Positions 1 through 12,504 of a stretch of 64,000 bases of DNA are shown in pieces. The notes beneath the pieces were generated by a model. It made no database searches and was not told the DNA's origin. It saw only the letters and a list, made by a program, of their open reading frames with translations. Position 1 is the first letter of the stretch, and every line of letters starts with the position of its first letter. Source of the stretch: Tetmemena sp. SeJ-2015 (lineage: Eukaryota; Ciliophora; Spirotrichea; Sporadotrichida; Oxytrichidae); NCBI GenBank assembly GCA_027382625.1, contig JAJKFJ010022395.1, positions 62,001 to 126,000 of the forward strand, in the 5' to 3' direction. The position numbers were made by a program, and so were the translations under genes.

Positions 1-2494
1 GAAGTCTTTCAACTTGCATTTATAGTCAAATGTTTTCACTCGATATCACATTATAATTGTATTTAAAAATGCTCATTGATGGTCTTAATGAGTGCCGACT
101 CTTATGGCGCTTGCTGCTATATTAGACTTTGCAAACTCTCCTTATTGATCTTTAAATTGATGCGCAGATCATCGTTTTCAGATTTAGCAACGAACAGCTA
201 CCTCTCTAGGTCTTTTACTCTTTAGCTCAGCTCATTAATTTAATTCTATGCGTTCAGAGACTCAGCAATCTTCTCAATTATAATATAGATATAAATAGCT
301 AATATTCTGCTGCTATTGCAAATCCTGGAGTTATTTTTGCTATAAAGCAGTGAACTATATAGGGATTGAAAACCTTTTCTCCATGTTAACTGTCGATTTC
401 GCAGTCTGAGTTCCTCCACCTAGGCTTGGTTGCTAAATTTGATGTTGATTTTAGCTCTAAATAACATTAAGACCGCTTGAGGTTGAGGGAATAACTATGG
501 ACTGCTGCTTCTTTGTCTCAAGGTTTAAATTGCTTATTCTTAAACTCTTGAAATCCATTACACTTATTTAAATAGATAATTATAGCTCAAATTATAAATA
601 AATGGCAGTCCTCTCAGTATTTCACTTTTTCTATTTATGAAAACCTTTTGTAATTTAATTAAGAGCACACTAGTCAATAATTCCAATGAGTCGAGATCAG
701 TTGAGGGTGTGGCTCCTTCTTCGATTGGCAGTATATATCGTAAATTTAGAAATTTAATTCAATTGATTTTAGAAAGTGTCCTCAGAGCTAGATGCGAATT
801 CCATAATAATTATTATTAAATTCTTGAACAATCCTAATTATATCCTCCTATATAGAAATTTTTTATTTCATCAGACAAGGAAGATATGTATAAGAGCACA
901 CTATGATATTCTTCTATTAAACTTATTGCCAATATTTTGCGTGCAAATTTCTTTAATATATCTTACTAATTGACTCCAAATTTGTTTGTAAGATGCGGTG
1001 CAGCGAGTAAGCTTTGTGATGCATGCGTTCTTTACTAAGGATTTGCCATCCTTTGCTATCCTCTGCAATCGTAGTTGCTGTAGTAGGGCTCCTAGAGAGT
1101 AGGTTTAGTTGCGAAGTTATCAATTTTCTGTAGCTAGCTCTAGATATTTCTCAAATACCCAATTATTTAATTCTGTCCCTGATTTAGAGAGCCAATGGAT
1201 TCATCCATCATCAAACTGTTTTAGCAATCCTCACCAAAATACTCCTAGAGCTCAAGCATTTCAGACACCACTGCTTATGGCACTTGTTCATTGTCCACAA
1301 ATTTCAAATTTGGGAAAGAGGTTTTGTTTCCATCTGAATTTTTATCAATAAAAAACACTTCATTTCAAAATTAATAGATATGTAATTAAAAAATAAAAAT
1401 AAAATTGTGCTTGCCATTTTATTTTTATATAAAACCAGATCTCATTATAAATTTCTCAATTTGTATTTACACATATGAAATTTGAAAAGTTTAAGTTTTA
1501 AAAAATGAATTACAATATAGTAATATATTGATTGATATGAATGGGTCTTGACATATTAGGGTCTATAGAGCTGACTTGAACATCATCCATATTGAAAGGA
1601 TGAGTTTCCTGCTCAATCCAAGACTATCCTATAGAGGGGATGTTCGAAACAGAGGGCGCAACAAAATTTATAATTTATTTAAACACTGGTGTCATATATA
1701 CTGCTCAACTAAACACACAATAAGCCATTTATTTGATTTATTTGTCTGATGAAATGGTAGGGCACTTTATCTCAGTCTAATTATCTATTCTGCTCGTATT
1801 TGCTTGAGATTTATCGCTCTATATTCAAAATTATAAAGTTTAATTATCGTAAGTTAATCTTTACAATTTAATTAAGAAAAGTAAAGAACTAAAAGATTTT
1901 ATAAGACAATTATTGTGCAAGAATAAATTTTAGCTCTATGAGCTGAGAGCCAGTTGGTTCTATTCAAAGATGTTGATTTTAAAAATAAGAAGTTATCATA
2001 AGTCCCCTCTTCTCGCTAAAATTTTTGCTTCAAAGTATTCGTGCCATTCAGTGGACTTGTTGCCTGCTAGTATTTCAAAGCCTCATCCAAATAATGAACA
2101 AGTAATTCAAAATTGCGAATGCTTGCAAATAATATTAAGTCTATAAGTATACGTAGCTAGGATTTTAAATGAGCCAGTAGGCTCTTCTTTTGAAAGTAAT
2201 GGGAGTAAAGTTATAATCTGATTCACTTCGATCACCATTTCCAACAACGTAAGAGCAAATCGCGAATTCTGATAAATAAATTCTATGAATATGGAATAAA
2301 TTACCTGATCCTTCTATTTTTAGCTTCATTTAGTCCTCTCTTACTGCGTTGAGAGATCCCTTTCTCTTCACATAATTATGAAAATCCTTCCTCCAAAATA
2401 TATTTATTATCTGAATGCACTTCACTCGTTTTAAGCCACCTCTGCTCCTAAAAATATTAAGAGTTTCACCTGATTATAAGTTTATCTCATCCAT
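1..2494 (-). CDS. Coiled-coil protein, C-terminus off the window
   Basis: Not recognised as a known family. Read on the minus strand with TAA/TAG as Gln. The proposed start is the ATG at 2494 (MDEINLQSGETLNIF). Coding-like blocks follow at about 2500-2200, 2100-1980, 1660-1520, 1330-760 and 330-1, separated by AT-rich gaps and frame changes that fit IESs or introns. The last visible block (about 230-1) is charged and heptad-like (RVKDLERQLFVAKSENDDLR), suggesting coiled coil. The middle is Gln/Asn-rich. No enzyme motif was seen. The protein continues past base 1, so total length and C-terminus are unknown. Exact IES borders were not resolved here. It is divergent from the small plus-strand gene ending at 3107. 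Confidence 0.5.
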
Positions 2495-2800
2495 CAAAGA
2501 GCTCAAATTTCTAGAATATTAAGCATATAATAGACTGTGAGTATTTTTGAAATTTTCGTGAAATATTTATGTCAATTATATTCCTAAAATATATAAGCAT
2601 TTAGTCATTAATCCTTGCAATATTTTTTTTAATAATAGATTATTTGTTTAACTGAACTTGAAGCTCTTAATTTTTATATAGGAAATCTAGACTATTTTAT
2701 AAATTTAACTTCCTTTTAAATCCTTCACTACTATTAGATCTATTTTAAGTTGAGGACACTTTCTTCAAGCCTATTTAAAGAGAAAATTTGATTTTTGTAA

Positions 2801-3107
2801 TTCAGGTGAAATTGAGTTGAATGATCGAGACTTTTCAGAAATGATTGAGTCCATTTAAATGAGTTAGCAAGTTTGGCAGGAAGAGGACAAACTTAAAAAC
2901 CAATCCCAGTCAAAACAAATACTAGATCAAATACTTCAGCAGAGGAACAAATCATAGTATATAAGCAATCAATCCTCACTAATTTAGAAACACTTCTTAG
3001 AATTGGAATCCTTTCTATCAATGAGGAACCGCACCTAAAAAGACCTTCGAGTAAAATTCTATCCGAATAATTTAATTAGGTGGCCAGTATTTCGTTTTTA
3101 AAAATGA
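2801..3107 (+). CDS. 3' end of an unrecognised gene
   Basis: A plus-strand frame from about 2804 to a TGA at 3105 reads through several TAA/TAG codons as Gln (GEIELNDRDFSEMIESIQMS ...) and is hydrophilic and Gln-rich, with a short coiled-coil-like stretch. A canonical-looking acceptor (...TGTAATTCAG) directly precedes it, so this is probably a last exon or last MDS. The upstream exon was not identified. It is convergent with the channel gene, whose stop lies at 3225. Function unknown. Confidence 0.4.
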
Positions 3108-3224
3108 CAAAAAGTGCTTTTGGAGGAAGTGGAAATAATAAATTGCTATTCTTAGCATAAATATTGGTATCGAGCATTAAAAATTATCAAAGAATAATGA
3201 AAGAATATCAGAAAATATAAAATA

Positions 3225-6200
3225 TCATTCTTATTGAGGCCTTTAGAACGGCGCTATTTAGTCTAGTGCAGACCCTAAGAACTGATTTTCATTATAGCTG
3301 ATATTACTTCTTCTCTTCTAATATTGTGTGTGAGTGTTTCTCCTTGTTCCATCGTCAAGCAACTCTTCATCGAGTTATAAAATTGTGTCTAGCCTGTGAT
3401 GATGAGCTGCTCCCGCACGACCTGATCTCTAGGTTGATCTTCTTCTCCTCTTCTTATGGATACTACCTTGCATGCTTTCTCCGAGACCAAGACTCATTCT
3501 ATTCAGATTAAGATTAAAATTGTTGTTGGTATTGGTATTAACAACAGTTCCCCTAGGTGCTAAGAATGATAGAGTGTCTTCAGTTCCTTTTCTCTTATCC
3601 TAGCTACTCTAATTATAAAATCTAAGTCACGAATTTATTGATTCGTGTGGTAAGTAAACTGGTTATTGATTTGGTTTTATTGCCCAAGATGAGAAAAGAG
3701 AGTGTCTCTGATGAACTTATTATTCTATTCTTACTGCTTTACTAGCAATTTCTTAATCATAGTCATTTCATGTTAGAGATTTGTAATACTGTCCATGATG
3801 TATTCTTGGTTCTTGGTTATAGTGAGATCAGTAGTGGAATGACCGCTATTTGCATTTACACTTTGTGTAACTGTATCAGCAACTTTTGACCTCTCTTCTA
3901 ATATGTCGTCTATGTATTCACAGTCTGGTTTTGCAATGATGATATACTTCAAAGCATAGACTTCATAGCTGGTAAAGAAGTAATTATCATAGATGAGGGA
4001 TGCCAGTTCCTTGTACATGGAGTTCTTTGCATTTAGTTGAATCCTAGAATAGGATTCTGAAATAATTGAAATCAACAAGTTTAGGAGTACCACGATTAAA
4101 AATATAGAAGCTGCAATAAACATTAGCCAGATCACAAAAATGTTAAAGATAAAATATAAAGCTAACTTATGTTCTCATCTCCGAAATTTTTGGTGTCGAA
4201 ATCTCCTAAGAGTAATCTAAACGTAAAAGCCAAACCCTCTGGATAGGATTAGACAAACCTCTCTTCTTTAACAGGGTTACCTTGACTAAGTATGAAGAAG
4301 GAATTTCCAAAAGCGAAAAGACTCATCACCAAGATCACGAAGAAGTATCTCATATCTTATATAACTGAAATAATCATGGATGTTAGATAACCTACATTCC
4401 TGAAAATTCTAAGATAGTAAAGTGACTTCAACCAAATTATCAGAGTAGCAAACGCATAAAGAGGCCTTTAGAATCTCATTGCTACATTCAAATATAGTTG
4501 AGAATTTAATTAAGTCTTATGGTCAAAATCTTGAATCAGAAAGTTAAATGTAATCTACCATACCATTTCATAAGAAGAGAAATTAAAAATATTTAGTCTC
4601 TCCTTTAGCTTTACAATGCTTACATTTTTATTATAATATCTATGATATCAGCAGTTTATTTATAAATTAATATAAAAATTATTAAGATGTAAAAATAGCA
4701 TGAAATATTAAATATTATTAATTACAAATTGGCTTTACTAATTTAATTTGATTATCCATAAATTTTGAATTATAATCAATCAAAATAGTAGCCATAACAA
4801 AAGCAATAGAAATCAAATCTAGGTAATTCCATGGCGATGATAAATATATACTAAAGTCCTTCGATGCTTATAACACCTCAATTGCCATAAGATAAATCAA
4901 GAAAAAGACTATTATGACTTTGCAAGTATTGTTGAGAATAGCATTATATTAACACAGTAAGGTCTCGTTATTTGGATCGTATTCAATACCCTGCTAAAGT
5001 GCCAATAGCAAGGCGTTCTCTCTTTGTTCCCAACATTCTTCTAGGATAGGAAAGACAAAGCTTGTATAGAACATGAAGAACACTAAGAAAACTATACTTG
5101 GTATCATCACCCATTTAATAATTCCTCTGCGAGTTATTGGCCAGGAATACTCTATAATAGCTCTAATGCTTCACTTTCAAAAATATCCATTCTCTCCGTT
5201 GTTCTTAGAGCTGCAAATATATTCACCTCTTGCATATGAGATTAATTTACTAAATTAGGTATATCTAGTACGAGGACTTTAGTAGGAAGCTGAAACTCAT
5301 TTTCATCAAAAAGACTTGGATTAGCTGCGAGAACTTATCTGTCCTCGAACCAAAATGTATTTGACCCAGTTTGTGCGAAATTACAATCAGGGTTGAGCTT
5401 AATTCGTTCTCTGTCCAATGACTCGAACAGTGGTGTAGACTTGAACTTCTTATCAAGGAAGTAATTAGTTTTCTAGAGCCCTTTTATGATTAGATATGGA
5501 ATCAAGTCTTTTAAATTCTCAGAGTAATAATTCAAAGGGTAATCAAAGAAAATAATAATCAGCTAGATAGTTAAGAAATTAGTCACTGAGTTTAGGATTC
5601 TAGAAAAAGTAATGTAGAGGCGTCTTTCCGTATTTATTTTAGATGAAAGGAATGTAGAATGGATTTTAAATTCCCTCTTCCTCATGATAGACTTGCATTC
5701 TCTAGTATACGTAGTTCAAAACTCCAACTTCATTTAAATGGAAAAGGATATTCTACTTCTTTGGGAAAACTGCCTAGACAACTTTCTTTCAATACATTGT
5801 ATGGAATATTCTAGGTCTTATAAATCTGCTTGAGCTTAGAGACAAAGATCCAATTGAACACTGAGAAGTTATAGACTATCCTTTTTCTCTTTTAATATCT
5901 TTAATTCACTCTGTATTAATACTAAGCTATCTTTGTAGCAAATTATAAACCTCCGAACTCGATTTATAGTAAAGAGTCTATGTCAAAGTTTGCTGGAAGA
6001 ACATCGAAAGTTTCTTATTTACTTTTGCTGAACATCTTCATCAAAATTAAATTATAAATTACCAAAATACCAGGATTGTAGCTTTAATTGGCATTGAAAA
6101 CTAAATTTTTTGAGAAGATTACGCCATGATTGTAGTAGAACTTAGGAGCACCGTTTTAAAATCCTTCGGGGGTTTTAAAAGCATCCCAATCTACAAGAGT

Positions 6201-9200
6201 TGAAACTTCCTCTATCTCATTTTTGTACTCATGAATAGCATATTTTTTAAGAATGTAGTTGTCGACAATCACTATTATAGCATTGTCATTAGTAAATACA
6301 ATAGGCCAAGATGTATTGCCAGAAAGTTTACAAGATTTCATCCAATTGAACCCATTTTTCAAAGATAATTAATTTAAAGAGCTCAGTGGAATTGGGATTC
6401 TTATCTCTTGTTAATTTTTGTGTATGATCCTGTCAATATAGCTTTGCTAAAGTTTTTCTGGCTCTATCATGCTCTTATTCACTAAGGATCTAAATCTTCC
6501 ATCAGAAGTTTACCTGCTCTAAAATTTGATAAACCCATCTGAATTGCCATTTTAGATAGCTGCAAATGTTGATTGGGCTTAATTAGGGCTAAAATGCTTC
6601 AAATAGTCTGAATTCTTATAATTATAGGGATCAATGTGCCTATTCATAATCAAGATAATTGTTTATTACCTAGCAGATGTGGCTGAACTCCAGCTGGCGG
6701 ACAACTGGCGGACATCAGGCGGACATTAAGGCGCACATGGCGGACATTAGGCGGACAAGAGGCTGATAAGGGACCGACATGGCGGACATCCAATGACCAG
6801 ATGGCTTGGAGAGGCGAGAATTGGCAAGGACTACTGGACTAGAGGTCAATGCGATTACCGATACAGGCTTACCTCCTATGAGCACATCCTGAGTTCCACT
6901 ACCGGAGGCAGAGAGCAAGCTCTCTTAGACCTATCTGCAAGGCAATCAGTCTTGACACACCTAGGCTCCCGAGTGACCGGCAGCTCACGCCCTCAGTCAG
7001 GGAGGGTTTGAACGGCAGGGATTCCTGGCCATTGCCCTGTGCTGCGAGTGGCAACGTCCGAGTTCTCTTGCGGCTATCAGTGATGATTCAAGCACTGGCA
7101 GCAGTAACATGGCTAGAGAGTACCGGGTCTGTAGCTAGAGGATCTGCGGCTCCATAAGGAGTAAGTCCTTATCTAATAGGGCAGGTAGGCATATTTAATA
7201 ACCTCGCTCATTATAATAGTCTTATCAAAGATCTCCCTATTAATATATAAAGCCACATCTGCTAGGTAATAAACAATTATAATGGGCTTAATAATCTCAG
7301 CACTTATTTCTCAGAGATGTCTCGAAACGGATTATTGAATTAATACCCAAATCATCATTATCATCTCATAATCAAGATCGAAGGATCAAGCTTTAGAATT
7401 TGAATTTTGAATAGTTTTTCTTGCTTATCAAACTCTATGAAGCGTTTCAGGTTAGGAGAGAAGAAAATCTATTATTCATGGTTCACGATACACATCGCAT
7501 CATACATATCGTATCCTTCATCATCTTTTTAATCTACCATGTTGTATATTACGTAGATGTTTGTTCCTTATCTATGAGCTTGCACGACAAATCTTTTTAA
7601 GTCTTCTGAGAATTTAACTAACTCTTCAGATAGATAATAGCTGAAGATAAATATATTTCTTCAGTTCCTCTGACCTCAGAGCACTTAGAATGCTAGAAGA
7701 CAATTTTCCTCTTTTCAGTGATAATAAATTCCTGAGCTTGGGCTTTCTCTTCCATCATTTGAGCAAAGGTTTGACCTTTTCTTTATAGAATAATATCTGG
7801 ATCGTCTTAAACATCAACCTCTAAGACTACATATTCAGCATAGATATCGTTTATCATCTTTCTCACAACATACATTTACTCACCTAGCTTATAGAGCACT
7901 AAATACTTATATTAGACGTAGATAATTATTTACCCTTATACTTTGAATAGTCACAACTGTAATTTTACTTATTAGCAATTATTGGGAGGATTAAATTTTT
8001 TATCATCTAGCAATTTTATTTTAAAAAAATTTTTGCAATAACTTGCTAGAGATTCATTATAGGTTGAATACGAATTCTTAATCGAAGGCGAATGTTTTCA
8101 TAAATAAACGACTTTTAAATATAATGACTTAGAAGAGCATTTTCATAAACAATAAAAGGAACTGCGAATAGTACAATTGCAACAGTATAGCATTATAGTA
8201 GTATGAAGTATAACATATTCAACTTTTTCCTAGACTCCATTTCTTATACCAAAAGAATTGTAATTAGCATGTTCAAGTTTTACTTACCCATATGTTTATA
8301 AGTGAGACTCTTACTCTGCGCGCTCAAATAGCAAACATTTTAGCTTGTTTGATAAAAATTTGTGATTTGCTAGCTGTCTTCTTCACTCTCTCTAAAATAA
8401 AATGTTAATATATATTGATACCTTCCAAGAGCTGATTATTCAGATTTGAAAAGTATTGTTGTGTATTCCAATAAAAAAGGATCTTTAAAGTTCTAAGACA
8501 ATGAAGTTGGACTGGAGCCTTTTGAAAAATTGTCATTCCTCTTTTCCTATTTCATTTTAATTACATATTAGAAAAGTCTTATTATTAATCAGTTTATTTA
8601 TGAAAACATTTTCCTTCGATTAAGAATTCGTATTCAACCTATAATATAAATTATAAAGATTACATCCCACACTTTGATCCTATTTTCCTAGTTTAGCAAA
8701 TATAGTTTGTAGTCCTTCACATATAGGAATAAGATATTAAAATTAGAAAAAGACATAAGTGATTTCCTCCTAGTGAGAAATGCAAATTAATTAAAATATA
8801 TGCACACTAGTCATTTTTATCGAGATTAAAATCTTACATTTGTCGTAGCCGATAAGTTCCAAATAGTTTAAGTGCAGAGCAGGGAATATGTAGATTTACG
8901 TGCTAGAAAATAAAATTGACATTCTCTAGGCAGTATCATCATACCTCAGCCGTTTTCTATATTCAAATAACATTTTAAGGTGAATTTATTACCTATTGTT
9001 TAGCTAATTAGTTCCTTTGAAAATCTAAAAGTCTATTAGCTGAGTCTGCTCCTAGGGATCAAAGTAGTCAAATTTCACCATTTAAAAATTTTCATCTTTT
9101 TCTACCCAATAAATTATATAAACTTATTATACAATTTTACAATAGATGTATTTGTTTTCAAATATCAAGAAATGTCTCATACCAGATCCAATTTTTTAAG

Positions 9201-11952
9201 TTTATTCGCACCTTTTTTCTACCAAATTTATAACCCTCAATTTAATATGATAATCAATTAATATTGCCCCCGTTCATATTTATTTATTCAAGATATTAAG
9301 TATTTTAATATAAATTTAATAGAATTGAAAAACTTAAAATAAAATGTCTATAATGTACAAACTATCCTTGCTTAGGATATAAATGTAACTGCTGTTCATC
9401 TAGTATGAATCAATATTTAAGATATCAAGGTCATTTAACGCTCCCATAAAGTTAACTTGATAAAGTGGCTCATTTTTACCAGAGTTTACTTTAAAAACCT
9501 GTAAATAGTCTGGATATACGACTGCTAGCATCTATTAATCCCTATTCACGACGACATTGTAGTTTAATAAATTGAAAAAATGGCCAAATAATTTAAGGTT
9601 TGCTTGATCCTCATATTTTAGCTTAAATATTACTTATGTTCTTAATGAATCAGACTCTCCTTTAGCAATGACTAGATGCATGGTCTCTTACTCCTCGCTG
9701 TCATCAAGCACATCAAGGAGCAAGTAAGGGTTATTTTTTATTATCAAAAGCTCTCTCACCCGAGATACTTGCCCTGTTGATTACGGTATCTAGCTTTCAA
9801 TCATTACTTCAAGGTCTCTGAAAGTAAGCTATCCATCTTTTATTGTAATTACTATCTTCTTTCCATCCACATATCTCACATAAAGCAATAATAAAGCCTA
9901 TTTAATTGGATTTAAGCTAATGGTTACTTAGGAAGAAGTAAAAGAGGTCTATTGAAAAATCGTCATAGACATCATAAAAATCATTTTGAAGGAAAGGATT
10001 GGCGCAACTTCTCTCTCGAACTTCCCATCCATCATAAGATTCGCACAAGTTACTCATGTTTTTAATGCAAATTCTATGACCCAATCCCACAAACAAGAAA
10101 TTGTCGTAGTTAATGTATAAATATACATCTATATCTATTTAAATCTCTAACATTTTATAAGAGGACACAGGGAAAACTTTGCCGTCTAGTTGGGATAAAA
10201 CCTCATCTTTAAAGTTTAAGTTACTATCATTGATGAATTAGATATACTTATTGAGGCTTTATTCGCCACTGAAATGCATAGTTGCATTCTTTCTAATTTG
10301 AGCGAATGGTATAACTTTCACGCATTCTTAAAATAAAATGAGTTTTCTTTTCCTTTGCAATCTCTAAAGCTTAGCACCAATCTTTGAGTATCAGTGTCGA
10401 AATTCCAATCATTAACTCTCAAATTATCCATATCTAGAAGAGGGGTGATGATCTCTCTTTCTATTTCAACTATTCTTAATCCCTGAGGCTATTTCTATTC
10501 GAGAACATACATTCTCTTTTAGTTGTCTTAGTCATGGACTAGTACAACCTCAAACCTTGCATAGTCACAAACTTGGAAATACTTTATTATGTAAGATACT
10601 TGCTCAAAATTTAAACTCCTCTCTGAGGATTTCTTCAGTTACTCGATATCTACATGTAAGATGTTCACTGTCTTTTTCTATTTAGTTTGGTCTTTATTCA
10701 TTATAAAACAACATTTTAAACTTCCTTTAAATTTGAGTGATTAAAATTGTTAAGGGATTGAAACATCTTGCTTAAGTGAGAGGATATGTTATTTTGTAAC
10801 TCATTCTGATTAGGAGTTCTCTTCTCCAGTTTATCAAAAAACTCTTCATCCTCTTAATCCTCATCCATTTGTGTATCATTTATAGTTGTCTTGTTTTTGG
10901 AATTAAGTTGACTAATTCTATCATTAGCTTCCCTTCTTATAGTTGAGAGCGACGATAGAGTTTCATCGACTTTGTCAGGTAAAATATTTATAAGAAAGCT
11001 ATCTGCTGAATGAAAATTGCATGATAGTGATCTGCGCTGACTTTTATCACCTCTCCCTCCATAAGAAGGATCTTGGTCTTTATATTCTATTGGGGGTTCT
11101 CCACAAACCTGACATTTAGGAGATCTTCTCCTTGATAGTGAAGGTGTGGCTACAAATCTAGGGCATTATCATGTCCAATCAACTTATCATCCAAAAAGTA
11201 TGTTTCTGCCTCCTCTAAGATGTTATAGAGCACCAGTACTTGTTTATCCTTCACGATGAATACATACTGGTCAGAGAGGAACATGTTACTTGGCAATGAA
11301 GAAATTAAATCAATTAACTAGGCTGTGAGAAAGTGTAGGGGATGTTGTAGATTATCGATTCTTTAGTAGCTAAGTTAATCAGACTGAGGCAGCATGAGTT
11401 GTCGAAAAGGAATCCAAGTATGTAGTGAATAAATCAATCAATCATAACAATTATATTATGAAGTGGTGGACATATAACTTATGAATCTGTCCTATTCAAT
11501 AATCATAAATTGGCCAATATAAATTACTCTTCAAACACATCGTGAGATTTGATTCATAAACACTTTTTTTTAAAAAATAAATTTAGAGATGTTTCTTGTA
11601 AGGCTTTTCGCCATCATAGCTCATCCAAACTTGAACTTCATACTAGTGTTAATCCTCTACTGCTGGGACTGGATTGAACTTTCTAGATTTAATTTTGAGA
11701 ACTTTGAATGAGTAAAGTGCATATTTTGCGTGAGTGATCTCTTCAATATCAATGAATACCTATGAGATGTTGTTAATAGACTGTTACAAATAGGTTTATG
11801 GGAAAATGAAATTATTCTTTGAAATTACTTGAAAGATCAATGGTTATTGTCTATCTCTTTAACCATGCCAAAGCATCTACCTCTGTGTCATCCACAAAGT
11901 CTGAATTCTCCTACTCAAACTGGCGAAGGTAATTCTTAGATTTTGCTTGCAT
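3225..11952 (-). CDS. Large TRP/polycystin-type cation channel protein
   Basis: A probable membrane cation channel. The ATG at 11952 opens MQAKSKNYLRQFEQENSD. The N-terminal half (about 11950-7300) is a long, cysteine-containing region with short beta-strand-like units and phrases such as KVWDV, compatible with a WD/beta-propeller. The C-terminal third has several hydrophobic segments, a pore-like motif LLLGDFDTKNFGDEN near 4230, then a final transmembrane helix WLMFIAASIFLIVVLLNLLI ending in ISIISESYSRI, as in TRP/PKD channels. A basic, Ser/Arg-rich tail runs to a TGA at 3225. Two roughly 600-bp IESs with inverted-repeat ends lie inside, plus many small frame breaks not all resolved. Very large ciliate channels with propeller domains are known; treating the whole span as one gene is inference. 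Confidence 0.65.
6655..7280. mobile_element. Long IES with perfect 30-bp terminal inverted repeats
   Basis: Bases 6655-6684 and 7251-7280 are perfect reverse complements (outer end ATAATTGTTTATTACCTAGC). The element interrupts the channel gene. An ATTAT copy lies at each border, and excision at ATTAT joins the coding frame as ...EIIKP-IILIMNRHIDP. The interior is much more GC-rich than the surroundings and starts with short GGCGGACAT-type repeats. No long transposase frame is visible, so it resembles a non-autonomous (MITE-like) insertion now acting as an IES. Confidence 0.8.
6694..6792. repeat. Degenerate GGCGGACAT tandem repeat
   Basis: About eight imperfect copies of the 9-base unit GGCGGACAT(T/C), spaced 9-16 bases, at the left interior of the inverted-repeat element. 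This composition occurs nowhere else in the window. Confidence 0.75.
8056..8645. mobile_element. Long IES with 54-bp terminal inverted repeats
   Basis: Bases 8056-8109 and 8592-8645 are inverted repeats with only two mismatches (outer end ATTATAGGTTGAATACG). The interior is AT-rich with no convincing protein. It lies in the channel gene. A TATAAT at each border could be the pointer, giving ...VWDVIFIMNLQQVIAK after excision. Its repeat ends are unrelated in sequence to those of the element at 6655-7280. Confidence 0.8.
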
Positions 11953-12504
11953 AATATTTTTTTCTATCTCAAGCTATTTAAATTAAAATAATTTATTGGA
12001 CAAAGTATAATGGCTAATCAATCACTTTTAAATTGTATTTTTAATCCATTTTATTAGTGCCAGTTTATCACCTCAAGTTCAAGCAATAATTATGCCATTC
12101 GAAAGGTAAATAAAAATTTAAAAGTTTAGCCATATCTGAATTTATATAAAAAAAAGAAAAATTCTCTTTTTAAAAATAAGAAATATTTAAAGTACCTTTT
12201 TTTTTAAAGAAGGAATAAATTATTATGATATCTTGCATTGTGCCAGTTTTATGAAAGATTATAACTGAACCAAATTTTTTTTATTTATTAAATATAAAAT
12301 AGATTGAAGTAAATCAAGACAAATTATAACTTTCACGAATCCTTAAATTAAAAATAATCAAACTATAATAAGCTCAACTTTTACGCGATAAATTAAGTAA
12401 AATCTCTGATCAAAAGAATTTATTTGTAAATGTTGATTAATTAATTATTTCTTTGACTAAGAAGACATTAAGAAGTGAGTGTATTTGCAATCTCTGCACC
12501 ATTC
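11953..12504. other. AT-rich intergenic spacer
   Basis: Between the start of the channel gene and the stop of the PWI/RS gene. Very AT-rich, with runs of A and T; no gene, RNA or repeat recognised. Probably contains eliminated DNA and the chromosome breakage points of both flanking genes. Confidence 0.6.

Noticed and set aside
6715..7011. Two overlapping open frames in the GC-rich element
   Set aside because: They follow from the repeat composition, have no start context or family likeness, and lie inside an eliminated element.
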